The position numbers and the translations under genes were made by a program. Below, piece by piece: positions 51,795 to 59,479 of a stretch of DNA of 64,000 nt; the first letter of the stretch is position 1; each line of letters opens with the position of its first letter. The notes below the pieces were generated by a model. The model made no database searches. It saw only the letters and a program-made list of their open reading frames with translations, and was not told the origin of the DNA. The DNA lies in assembly GCF_009498035.1 (NCBI RefSeq), contig NZ_CP034550.1, positions 8,804,001 to 8,868,000 on the forward strand, in the 5' to 3' direction. The stretch is from Saccharothrix syringae. GTDB taxonomy: Bacteria; Actinomycetota; Actinomycetes; Mycobacteriales; Pseudonocardiaceae.

Positions 51795-52763
51795 ATGTCC
51801 GCAATGTCGATGCCCGCGAGGATGCTGCGCCTGCTGTCGCTGATGCAGGCCAGGCGCGACTGGTCCGGCGCCGAGCTGGCGCAGCGGCTGGGCGTGACCG
51901 ACCGGACCGTGCGGCGCGACGTCGAGCGGCTGCGCGAGCTGGGCTACCCGGTCACCGGCACCACGGGCACCGCGGGCGGCTACCGGCTGGCGTCCGGCCG
52001 CGACCTGCCGCCGCTGCTGCTCGACGACGACGAGGCGGTCGCGGTGGCCGTCGGCCTGCGCACGGCCGCGGGCGTCGCCGGCGTGGCGGAGTCGTCCACC
52101 CGGGCGCTGGCCAAGCTGCACCGGGTGCTGCCCGCCCGGCTGCGGCACCGGGTGGCCGCGGTCGGCGACGCGATCGCGGTCATGGCGGTGGACGGGCCGG
52201 CGGCGGACCCGGCGACCCTGGGCCTGCTCGCGGCGGCCTGCCGGGACCACGAGGTCGTCGCGTTCACCCACCGGGGCGCGGAGCGCCGGGTCGAGCCGCG
52301 CGCCCTGGTCACCGCGGGCCGCCGCTGGTACCTGCTGGCCCACGACCCGTCGCGGGGGGACTGGCGCACCTTCCGGGTGGACCGGCTGGGGTCCCCGCGC
52401 GCCACGGGCCGCCGCTTCACCCCGCGCCCGCTGCCCGGCGACCCGGCCGAGCACGTGGCCAGGTCGCTGACCACGGCCCCGTACCGCCACACCGCCACGG
52501 CCCGCGTCCGGGCGCCCGCCGACGTCGTGCGCGCCCGCCTGCCGTTCGCCCTGCCCGGCCGGGTGGAGCCGGTCGACGGGGACACCTGCCTGCTGCGGCT
52601 CGGCGCGGACACCGTCGGCCCGATCGCCGCCGACCTCGCGCACGTCGAGGCCGACTACACCCTGGAGGACGCCTCGCCGGGGCTGCTCGACGCGCTGGCG
52701 GGGGTGGCGGCCCGGCTCACCGGTGGGCGGCCTGCCCCACCGGCCGCACCAGGATCTCGTTGA
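51795..52763 (+). CDS. WYL-domain DeoR/YafY-type transcriptional regulator
   Basis: A 322-residue regulator with an N-terminal winged helix (GAELAQRLGVTDRTVRRDVE, about 24-60) and a WYL domain (about 140-240, including ALVTAGRRWYLLAHDPSRGD). WYL domains bind nucleic acid or nucleotide-like ligands. Three in-frame Met codons (51795, 51804, 51810) could start it. The inverted repeat just upstream suggests autoregulation and control of the divergent alpha/beta hydrolase. Its end overlaps the convergent SDR by 47 nt. Confidence 0.92.
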   Translation: MSAMSMPARMLRLLSLMQARRDWSGAELAQRLGVTDRTVRRDVERLRELGYPVTGTTGTAGGYRLASGRDLPPLLLDDDEAVAVAVGLRTAAGVAGVAESSTRALAKLHRVLPARLRHRVAAVGDAIAVMAVDGPAADPATLGLLAAACRDHEVVAFTHRGAERRVEPRALVTAGRRWYLLAHDPSRGDWRTFRVDRLGSPRATGRRFTPRPLPGDPAEHVARSLTTAPYRHTATARVRAPADVVRARLPFALPGRVEPVDGDTCLLRLGADTVGPIAADLAHVEADYTLEDASPGLLDALAGVAARLTGGRPAPPAAPGSR

Positions 52764-53424
52764 CGTCGACCGTCGACGGCTGGCCCACCGCGTACAGCAC
52801 GGCCCGCGCCACGTCCTCCGGTGCCAGCTTCGGGTCGGCCGCCCGGGACGCCGGGATGGCCTCGGTGGCGGTCAGCCCCGGCTGCACGAGCGTGACCCGC
52901 ACCCCGGTGCCCACGCACTCGGCGCGGATGGCCTGCGCCAGCCCGGTCACCGCCCACTTGGTGGCCGAGTACAGGCTCCCGGCCCGCACCCCGCGCCCGG
53001 CCGCCGACCCGGTCAGCACCAGGTGCCCGCCGCTGCGGACCAGCGCGGGCAGCGCCGCCCGCGCGGTGAACGCGGGCCCGCACACGTTGGTCAGCACCAT
53101 GTCGGACCACTCGGCGGGCGGCGCGCCGCCGGTGCCCGCGAAGGAGGTGTCCACGCTGGTGCCCGCGTTGGCGAACACCGCGTCCAGCCGGCCCCACTCC
53201 CGCTCGACCCGCGCCACCAGCGCCTCGACCTGCTCGTACACCCGCACGTCGCACGGGGCGACCATGGCCCGGTCCGGCCCGCCCAGCGAGGCGGCGAGGT
53301 CGGTCAGCGCGGCCGCGTCGCGCGCCGCCAGCACCAGCCGGTAGCCCGCCTCGGCCGCCAGCCGCGCGGTGGCCGCCCCGATGCCGCGACCGGCGCCCGT
53401 CACGAGGAACACCCCTGCTTCCAC
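52717..53424 (-). CDS. Short-chain dehydrogenase/reductase
   Basis: A 235-residue classical SDR: TGAGRGIG (about 9-16), FANAG, and the catalytic Ser-Tyr-Lys in TGSAAGRG...YSATK. GTG 53424. Its 3' end overlaps the WYL regulator gene by 47 nt. Substrate unknown. Confidence 0.92.
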   Translation of the reverse strand: MEAGVFLVTGAGRGIGAATARLAAEAGYRLVLAARDAAALTDLAASLGGPDRAMVAPCDVRVYEQVEALVARVEREWGRLDAVFANAGTSVDTSFAGTGGAPPAEWSDMVLTNVCGPAFTARAALPALVRSGGHLVLTGSAAGRGVRAGSLYSATKWAVTGLAQAIRAECVGTGVRVTLVQPGLTATEAIPASRAADPKLAPEDVARAVLYAVGQPSTVDVNEILVRPVGQAAHR

Positions 53425-53522
53425 GGGGGCAGGCTACTGCTGTTTGGATCAAGCCACTGCCTCGAAGGCAACACAACGGCCCGCGCCGGCGTCTTAAGTG
53501 CGTATCCACTGATTGGGGGCAC

Positions 53523-54563
53523 ATGGACATCAACCGCAGGTTCGCACTCGGCCTGGGCTCGGTCGCGGCGGCCTCGGCCGTGGTCGGCACGGCGGGCACG
53601 GCGCAGGCCCAGGAGACGGATGCGGAGTGGGACGCGTTGATCCCGACCACGGCGGACCTGGCCAGGCGCAAGATCGCCCGCAAGTACCAGCGGCAGGTCG
53701 CGTGGGCGGGCGGCACCTGGTCGGCGCACATCGGCGTGGCCGACCCCGACGGCGTGGTCGAGCCCGCCGTCGAGGCGGAGGCCGACCGGGTCGTCGAGGC
53801 GTACAGCGTGAACAAGGTCGCCGTCGCCGTGGCGGTGCTGGACAAGGTCGACCGGGGCCTGATCACCCTGGACCAGCGGGTCGAGGTGACCGACGCGATC
53901 GTCATCCGCGACACCGACGGCATCTTCGCCCTCGACGGCGCCTACCCCAGCTCGGTCACCGTCGGCCACGCCCTGGCGGCGCTGCTGACCGTGTCGGACA
54001 ACACCGCCGTGCGGCTGTGCGGGCTGGTCGTGCCCGCGCTGGAGCTCAACGAGATCCTGCGGGGCAAGGGCTTCGTGCACACGCAGGTCGTCCCGGTGGC
54101 CAACCCGAACCGGTTCTTCCTGGGCACCACCACGCCGCGCGAGACGTCCACCCTGCTCACCCGGCTGGCCGCGGGCGAGCTGCTGTCCCCGGCGTCCACG
54201 CGGCACCTGCTGACCGTGCTGCGGTCGCTGACCTCGTTCACCGACGGCATCCGGCTCAACCTGTCGTCGCAGGAGCGCCTGAACGTGGCCACCAAGGCGG
54301 GCTGGTTCGAGGACGGCCGCAACGAGGCGGGCATCGTCTTCGACGCCAACGGCAAGCCGGTCGTCACCTACGCCCTGTTCGCCTCGGGCCGGTTCCGCGG
54401 CGACCAGGCCGTGAACGCGGACAACTACAGCGCCACCCACCCGGCGCTGCGGGCCCGCGCCGAGCTGGGCCGCACCCTGTACGACTCGGTGCTGCGCATC
54501 ACCAACGACGCGGCCCACGCGTACCGGGCGCAGCCCTATCGCGCCTGGAAGGGCGGCAACTGA
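53523..54563 (+). CDS. Exported class A beta-lactamase-like serine hydrolase
   Basis: 346 residues. A twin-arginine-like signal (INRRFALGLGSVAAA) precedes a class A fold: SVNK (S95-x-x-K98) active site, SDN (158-160) and, in place of the usual KTG, KAGW (about 258). The KTG-to-KAG change and the low conservation elsewhere make true beta-lactam resistance uncertain; it may be a divergent D,D-peptidase-like or unassigned serine hydrolase. ATG 53523. Confidence 0.85.
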   Translation: MDINRRFALGLGSVAAASAVVGTAGTAQAQETDAEWDALIPTTADLARRKIARKYQRQVAWAGGTWSAHIGVADPDGVVEPAVEAEADRVVEAYSVNKVAVAVAVLDKVDRGLITLDQRVEVTDAIVIRDTDGIFALDGAYPSSVTVGHALAALLTVSDNTAVRLCGLVVPALELNEILRGKGFVHTQVVPVANPNRFFLGTTTPRETSTLLTRLAAGELLSPASTRHLLTVLRSLTSFTDGIRLNLSSQERLNVATKAGWFEDGRNEAGIVFDANGKPVVTYALFASGRFRGDQAVNADNYSATHPALRARAELGRTLYDSVLRITNDAAHAYRAQPYRAWKGGN

Positions 54564-54602
54564 AAAATCGACGTATCCACGGCCGCCCGCCGCCCTCCTT
54601 CC

Positions 54603-55514
54603 TCACAAGGGGGAACGGCGGGGGCCCGGCCCGCCCCGCGCGCGTCGCGGGGCCGGCCGGTCGCCAGTCGGGGAGGGGTCGTCCCGCCAGGGGGTTGCGG
54701 GCAGCCGGTCGTGGCCGCCGTCCACGACCGGCCCCCACCCCGTGGCGTGCCGCTTCACCAGCTCGGCCACCACGCGGTCCGCGGGCAGCTCCCACACCGC
54801 CTCGTTGAACACCTCGACCTCCACGAACCCGGCGTAGCCCGCCGCGCGCACCAGCGAGGTCAGGCCCACCAGGTCGATGTGCCCGTCACCGGGCAGGCCG
54901 CGCCCCAGCAGCACGTCGGCGGGCAGCGGCGTGACCCAGTCGCACACCTGGTAGGACAGGATGTCCGCGCCGGCCGCCGCCACCGACGCCGCCAGCGCCG
55001 GGTCCCACCAGACGTGCAGGGCGTCCACCACGACGCCGACCGCGGCGTGCGGCGCGGCCAGCTCCAGGGCCTGCGCCAGCGTGGAGACGACCCCGCGGTC
55101 GGCGCAGAACACCGGGTGCATGGGCTCCAGCGCGAGCCGGACCCCGGCGTCGGCGGCGTGGGGCGCCAGCACCTCCAGCGCACCGGCCACCCGGTCCCGC
55201 GCGCCTGCGAGGTCGCGCCCCTGCACGCCGCCGGGCACCAGCACCAGGCACTGCGCGCCCAGCGCCGCGGCCTCGTCGATCGCCCGCCGGTTGTCGTCCA
55301 GGCGCTGGTCGGCACCCGTGAAGAAGCCGCCGCGGCACAGCGACGACACGGTCAGCCCGGCCTGCCGGACCAGCGCGGCGGTGCGCTCCACCCCGTGCTC
55401 GTGGACGGGTTCGCGCCACAGCCCGACGCCCTCCACGCCGTGCCGCGCGCACGCGTCGACCACCTCGGGCACGGACGCCCGCTTCACCGTGGCCTGGTTC
55501 ACCGAGAGCTTCAC
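54603..55514 (-). CDS. Sugar phosphate isomerase/epimerase (xylose isomerase-like TIM barrel)
   Basis: 303 residues of the AP-endonuclease-2/xylose-isomerase-like family. Metal-binding residues are visible: Glu in RLALEPMHPVF, Asp/His in VDALHVWWDP, His in DGHIDL and Glu in GFVEVEVFNEAVW. The last 50 residues are a disordered Pro/Arg tail. The GTG overlaps the stop of the DUF993 gene (GTGA), so it is the last gene of the operon. Probable isomerisation or epimerisation of a keto-sugar intermediate. Confidence 0.9.
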   Translation of the reverse strand: MKLSVNQATVKRASVPEVVDACARHGVEGVGLWREPVHEHGVERTAALVRQAGLTVSSLCRGGFFTGADQRLDDNRRAIDEAAALGAQCLVLVPGGVQGRDLAGARDRVAGALEVLAPHAADAGVRLALEPMHPVFCADRGVVSTLAQALELAAPHAAVGVVVDALHVWWDPALAASVAAAGADILSYQVCDWVTPLPADVLLGRGLPGDGHIDLVGLTSLVRAAGYAGFVEVEVFNEAVWELPADRVVAELVKRHATGWGPVVDGGHDRLPATPWRDDPSPTGDRPAPRRARGGPGPRRSPL

Positions 55515-56758
55515 GTCAGCACGCCCAGCAGGTTCGCCCAGCGCGCGGCCGCCAGGTCCGGGTCGGGCAGCAGGCCGGCCAGGTCGGCCAGCCGCAGCGC
55601 CTCGCCGAGGTGCACCACGTCCCGCGCGGACTGGAGGCCGCCGACCATGGCGAACGAGTCCTGGAACCCGGCCAGCCAGGACAGGAACACCACACCGGTC
55701 TTGTAGTGGTAGGTGGGCTGTTGGAACAGGTGGCGGGACAGCGCGACGGTCGGTTCCAGCACCTCGTGGTAGCGCGCGAGGTCACCGGCGTCCAGGGCGC
55801 CCAGGGCCTCCGCCGCCGCGGGCGCGATGACGTCGAAGATGCCCAGCAGGGCGTCGCTGTGGCCGACGTCGTCGCCCGCGATCAGCTCCGGGTAGTGGAA
55901 GTCGTCCCCGGTGTAGCAGCGCACGCCCTCGGGCAGGGCGCGGCGCAGCTCCACCTCGTGCCCCGCGTCCAGCAGGGACACCTTCACCCCGTCCACCCGG
56001 TCCGGGTAAGCCTTGACCAGGTCGAGGAAGTGGCCGGTGGCCTCGGGCACGTCGGTCGAGCCCCAGTAGCCGGCCAGCAGCGGGTCGAACGCCGGGCCGA
56101 GCCAGTGCAGGATGACGGGTCGGTCGACCTCCTCCAGCAGCGCGGCGTACACCCGCTGGTAGTCCTCGGGCCCGCGGGCCCGGGCGGCGAGCTTGCGGCT
56201 GCACATCAGGATCGGCTGCGCGCCCGCCTCGCCGACCACCTCCAACTGCTCGCGGTAGGCGGTCAGCGGGTCGTCGGTGCCGTGGTCGGTGCCGACCCCC
56301 GCCGCCAGCCTGCCCCCGGCCACCGCGGCGGTGCGCCGGACCAGCTCCGCGGCCGCGGCCCAGTCCAGCCCCATGCCGCGCTGGGCGGTGTCCATGGCCT
56401 CGGCGACGCCGAACCCCAGGTCCCACAGCCGCACCCGGTGGGCCAGCGTGGCGTCCCAGTCCAGCACGGCGGGCGCGCCGGGCCCGTTGCCCGCGAACGG
56501 GTCGGCGACCACGTGCGCCGCCGCGAACGCGACCCGCGACGCGAACTTCCCACCTTCCCCCGCGCTCCCCGCGCCCTTCTCCCCCTCCGCCCCCTTCTTC
56601 CCTCCCGCGCCCCTCTCCCCCACTCCGCTCTCCCCCACCCGGCTCTCCCCCACCCGGCTCTCCCCCACCCGGCTCTCCCCCGCTCCGCTCCTCCCCACCC
56701 CGCGCAGCTCGTGGTCGTGGAACGAGCCGTCGCGGCGGGGCAACCGCACCACCGTCAC
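55511..56758 (-). CDS. DUF993 / dihydrodipicolinate synthase-like aldolase with internal repeat
   Basis: 415 residues. Family features: VLDWDATLAHRVRLWDLGFG, PILMCSRKLAARARG, Lys in RVDGVKVSLLD (expected Schiff-base position) and QQPTYHYKTGVVFLSWLAGF. Near the N-terminus (about residues 24-70) is a Gly/Glu/Lys-rich, low-complexity insertion (GESR, GESG, GERG, GGKKG) encoded by a 15-bp minisatellite. GTG 56758 overlaps the Gfo/Idh stop (GTGA). It likely performs a retro-aldol or related lyase step in sugar degradation. Confidence 0.85.
   Translation of the reverse strand: MTVVRLPRRDGSFHDHELRGVGRSGAGESRVGESRVGESRVGESGVGERGAGGKKGAEGEKGAGSAGEGGKFASRVAFAAAHVVADPFAGNGPGAPAVLDWDATLAHRVRLWDLGFGVAEAMDTAQRGMGLDWAAAAELVRRTAAVAGGRLAAGVGTDHGTDDPLTAYREQLEVVGEAGAQPILMCSRKLAARARGPEDYQRVYAALLEEVDRPVILHWLGPAFDPLLAGYWGSTDVPEATGHFLDLVKAYPDRVDGVKVSLLDAGHEVELRRALPEGVRCYTGDDFHYPELIAGDDVGHSDALLGIFDVIAPAAAEALGALDAGDLARYHEVLEPTVALSRHLFQQPTYHYKTGVVFLSWLAGFQDSFAMVGGLQSARDVVHLGEALRLADLAGLLPDPDLAAARWANLLGVLT
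56612..56686. repeat. In-frame 15-bp minisatellite inside the DUF993 gene
   Basis: Five 15-bp units (starts 56612, 56627, 56642, 56657, 56672; the middle three are identical GCTCTCCCCCACCCG) encoding GES-x-V repeats on the minus strand. Adjacent sequence is also low-complexity. Confidence 0.85.
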
Positions 56759-57888
56759 GCCGGCACCTCGATCCGCCGCCCCGTGCGCGAGGACTCCAGG
56801 CCCAGCGCGGCCAGCCGGACGCCCCGCGCACCGGAGCGGAAGTCGTGCCGGAAGGGCGCGTCGGCGACGACGTGCCGCAGGAACTCCTCCCACTGCACCA
56901 GGAACCCGTTGTCGAACACCTCGTTGTCGGGCACCTCCTGCCACAGCGCGCGGAAGTCGATCGACGAGGGCACGTCCGGGTCCCACACCGGCTTCGGGGT
57001 GATCTCCCGGGGTTGGACCACGCAGTTGCGCAACCCCGCCACGGCGCTGCCGCGGGTGCCGTCCACCTGGAACTCGACCAGCTCGTCGCGGTGCACCCGC
57101 ACCGCCCAGGAGGAGTTGACCTGCGCCACCACGCCGCCGGCCAGCTCGAAGATCGCGTAGGCCGCGTCGTCGGCGGTGGCGTCGTACCGGGTGCCGCCCT
57201 CGTCCCAGCGCTCGGGCACGTGCGTGACGGCGCGGGCGGTGACCGCCTCCACCGGCCCGAACAGGCCCTCCAGCAGGTAGCTCCAGTGGCAGAACATGTC
57301 CACGACGATCCCGCCGCCGTCCTGCGCCCGGTAGTTCCAGCTCGGCCGCTGCGCGGGCTGCCAGTCGCCCTCGAAGACCCAGTAGCCGAACTCGCCGCGC
57401 ACCGAGAGCACGCGGCCGAAGAACCCGCCGTCGACCAGCCGCCGCAGCTTGCGGATGCCGGGCAGGTACAGCTTGTCGGCCACCACGCCGTGCTTGACGC
57501 CGGCCGCGTCGGCCAGCCGGGCCAGCTCCTCGACCTCCCCGGGCGAGGCGGCGACCGGCTTCTCGCTGTAGACGTGCTTGCCCGCCGCGATCGCCCTGGA
57601 CAGGGCCCCGACGTGCGCCGAGGTGACCTGCGCGTCGAAGTAGACCTCGACCCCGGGGTCACCCAGCGCGGCGTCCAGGTCGGTGGTCCAGCGCGCCAGG
57701 TCGTGCCGCCGGGCGATCTCCTCCAGCTTGTTCGCGTTGCGCCCCACCAGGATCGGCTCGGGCACCACCAGGTCGTCACCGACCCGCACCCCGCCGCGCT
57801 CCCGGATCGCCAACACCGACCGCACCAGGTGCTGCCGGTACCCCATGCGCCCGGTAACCCCGTTCAGCACGACCCCAACAGTCCGCAC
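56755..57888 (-). CDS. Gfo/Idh/MocA-family sugar oxidoreductase
   Basis: 377 residues: an N-terminal NAD(P)-binding Rossmann domain (GVVLNGVTGRMGYRQHL) and the family motif EKPVA (HVYSEKPVAASPGEV, about 110), then the alpha/beta substrate domain with GIVVDMFCHWSYLLEG (His-containing catalytic loop). It oxidises a sugar or sugar derivative at a ring hydroxyl. GTG 57888 is preferred because AGGTGGGG lies at the right distance; GTGs at 57894 and 57897 are close alternatives. It is first in the operon, behind a LacI-type operator. Confidence 0.9.
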   Translation of the reverse strand: MRTVGVVLNGVTGRMGYRQHLVRSVLAIRERGGVRVGDDLVVPEPILVGRNANKLEEIARRHDLARWTTDLDAALGDPGVEVYFDAQVTSAHVGALSRAIAAGKHVYSEKPVAASPGEVEELARLADAAGVKHGVVADKLYLPGIRKLRRLVDGGFFGRVLSVRGEFGYWVFEGDWQPAQRPSWNYRAQDGGGIVVDMFCHWSYLLEGLFGPVEAVTARAVTHVPERWDEGGTRYDATADDAAYAIFELAGGVVAQVNSSWAVRVHRDELVEFQVDGTRGSAVAGLRNCVVQPREITPKPVWDPDVPSSIDFRALWQEVPDNEVFDNGFLVQWEEFLRHVVADAPFRHDFRSGARGVRLAALGLESSRTGRRIEVPA

Positions 57889-57913
57889 CGCCACCACACC
57901 ACCCCACCTATCC

Positions 57914-57927
57914 GGAAAGCGCTTTCC
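57914..57927. promoter_or_regulatory. Perfect LacI-type operator GGAAAGCGCTTTCC
   Basis: A 14-bp perfect palindrome with the LacI-family CG centre, 26 nt upstream of the first gene of the Gfo/Idh operon. The divergent LacI regulator is the likely binder. A similar 12/14 match (minus strand GGAAAGCGCTCACC) lies at 43234-43247, between the chitinase and AraC genes. Confidence 0.7.
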
Positions 57928-57977
57928 ACAAGCTACGTCCCCCACCCCCCACCGTCAACCAACCCACCCCACCCCCA

Positions 57978-58216
57978 CGCGTGTCCTCCACTCAGACACC
58001 GCGTGTCCTCCACTCAGACACCGCGAGTCGAACCTCCAGAACCGTCGTGTCGAACCTCCAGAACTCCCGAATTCCACATTCGGCTCCCCACGACCACGTC
58101 CCAACCGGGCCCGAATGTGGAACTCGGGGGTCCCGAGGGTTCGACACGACGGGCCTGAGCGTTCGACTCGCGGTGTCCGAACGGAGGACACGCGGGGTCG
58201 GAGTGGAGGACACGCG
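57978..58216. repeat. 22-bp modular inverted-repeat element (copy C)
   Basis: Left arm 57978-58087 and right arm 58107-58216 (110 bp each, five 22-bp modules) around a 19-nt loop (58088-58106). Module starts in the left arm are 57978, 58000, 58022, 58044 and 58066. The inverted modules end at 58216, 58194, 58172, 58150 and 58128. Module order matches copy A: two GTCCTCC-type, GAGTCGAAC, GTGTCGAACC, GA(A/G)TTCCACATTCG. It occupies most of the 398-bp space between the Gfo/Idh operon and the divergent LacI regulator. Confidence 0.88.
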
Positions 58217-58286
58217 GGGTTGGGGCGGGGGGTGGGGGGTGGGGATCGTTTAGGCTCGCCAGTTCGGGGACGGTGAGGAGGCGGCG

Positions 58287-59327
58287 GTGGCGTCGCGGCA
58301 GGTCACGCTGCAAGAGGTGGCGAAGAGCGCGGGTGTGTCGCTGGCCACCGCGTCGCGCGTGCTCAACGGCAGCACGCGCCAGGTGAGCGCCGAACTGCGC
58401 GAGCGCGTGCTGGGCACGGCGCGGGAGCTGGGCTACCTGCCCAACGCCTCCGCGCAGGCGCTGGCCCGCAACTCCAGCGTGCTGGTGGGGCTCGTGGTGC
58501 ACGACATCGCCGACCCGTACTTCTCCAGCATCGCGGCGGGCGTGACCCGGGTCGCCGAGGCGGCCGGGCTGGTCGTGGTGCTCGGCACCACCAACCGCGA
58601 CCCGCGCCGCGAGGTCGAGCTGGTCAACACCCTGCGCGCCCACCGCGCCCGCGCCCTGGTCATCGCCGGCAGCCGCACCACCGACCGCCGGGCCAGCGCC
58701 CGCCTGACCGAGGAGATCGGCGCGTTCACCGCCCAGGGCGGCCGGGTGGCGTGCGTCTCGCAGGCGAAGCTGGGCGCGGACACCGTGGTGCCCGCCAACC
58801 GGTCCGGGGCACGGGCGCTGGCCCGCCGCCTCACCGAGCTGGGCCACCGCCGGTTCGCCGTGCTCGCGGGCCCCGCCGACCTGCTCGCCGCCCGCGACCG
58901 CGTCGCCGGCTTCAAGGCCGGCCTGGCCGACGCGGGCGTGGACCTGCCCCCCGAGAACGTCATCACCTGCGGTTTCACCCGTGACGGCGGTCACGCCGCA
59001 GTGGCCGACCTGCTCGCCGCCCGCACCGGCGCGACCTGCGTGTTCGCCGTCAACGACGTGATGGCGATGGGTGCCATGGCGGCGCTGCGCGAGCACGGGC
59101 TCGGCGTCCCCGACGACGTCTCGGTGGCCGGTTTCGACGACATCCCCACCCTGCGCGACCTGGTCCCGGCCCTGAGCACGGTGCGCCTGCCGCTGGAGCA
59201 GATGGGTGAACGGGCCGCGCGCCTGGTCCTGGACGAGCCCGGTGACGAGCCGCGCACGGTCCGGGTGGCCGGCGAGGTGGTGCTGCGCGCCAGCACGTCC
59301 CCACCTGGCGCTACCGGGCTGCGGTAG
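58287..59327 (+). CDS. LacI-family transcriptional regulator
   Basis: 346 residues: HTH (VTLQEVAKSAGVSLATASRV) followed by a sugar-binding domain (SVLVGLVVHDIADPYFSSI; DDVSVAGFDDIPTLRD). GTG 58287 with GGTGAGGAGG just upstream. It is divergent from the Gfo/Idh-DUF993-isomerase operon and probably represses it through GGAAAGCGCTTTCC (57914-57927). Confidence 0.93.
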   Translation: MASRQVTLQEVAKSAGVSLATASRVLNGSTRQVSAELRERVLGTARELGYLPNASAQALARNSSVLVGLVVHDIADPYFSSIAAGVTRVAEAAGLVVVLGTTNRDPRREVELVNTLRAHRARALVIAGSRTTDRRASARLTEEIGAFTAQGGRVACVSQAKLGADTVVPANRSGARALARRLTELGHRRFAVLAGPADLLAARDRVAGFKAGLADAGVDLPPENVITCGFTRDGGHAAVADLLAARTGATCVFAVNDVMAMGAMAALREHGLGVPDDVSVAGFDDIPTLRDLVPALSTVRLPLEQMGERAARLVLDEPGDEPRTVRVAGEVVLRASTSPPGATGLR

Positions 59328-59410
59328 GCGCCGGCTACTCTCTAAACTGGACACCCGTTCGACCACCCCTCACGAGGAGTGATCCCTTCCGTGCGCGACG
59401 CGCAGTCCCC

Positions 59411-59472
59411 GGGCTGCAGTACCGAGCCGGGTCCGATACCCGGCTGCCAGCCCCGCCCGCCCCGTGACGGGG
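59411..59472 (+). promoter_or_regulatory. Structured 5' leader of the first CNNM/CorC gene; ribosome-site hairpin
   Basis: A two-tier hairpin: GGGCTG (59411-59416)/CAGCCC (59448-59453) enclosing AGCCGGGT (59425-59432)/ACCCGGCT (59438-59445). A second hairpin CCCCGT-G-ACGGGG (59460-59472) places the G-rich ribosome site inside its 3' strand, 7 nt before the ATG. This layout could gate translation of a Mg2+-transport-like gene. It matches no riboswitch consensus I recognise (not M-box, not yybP-ykoY). Confidence 0.45.
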
Positions 59473-59479
59473 GCCTCGC

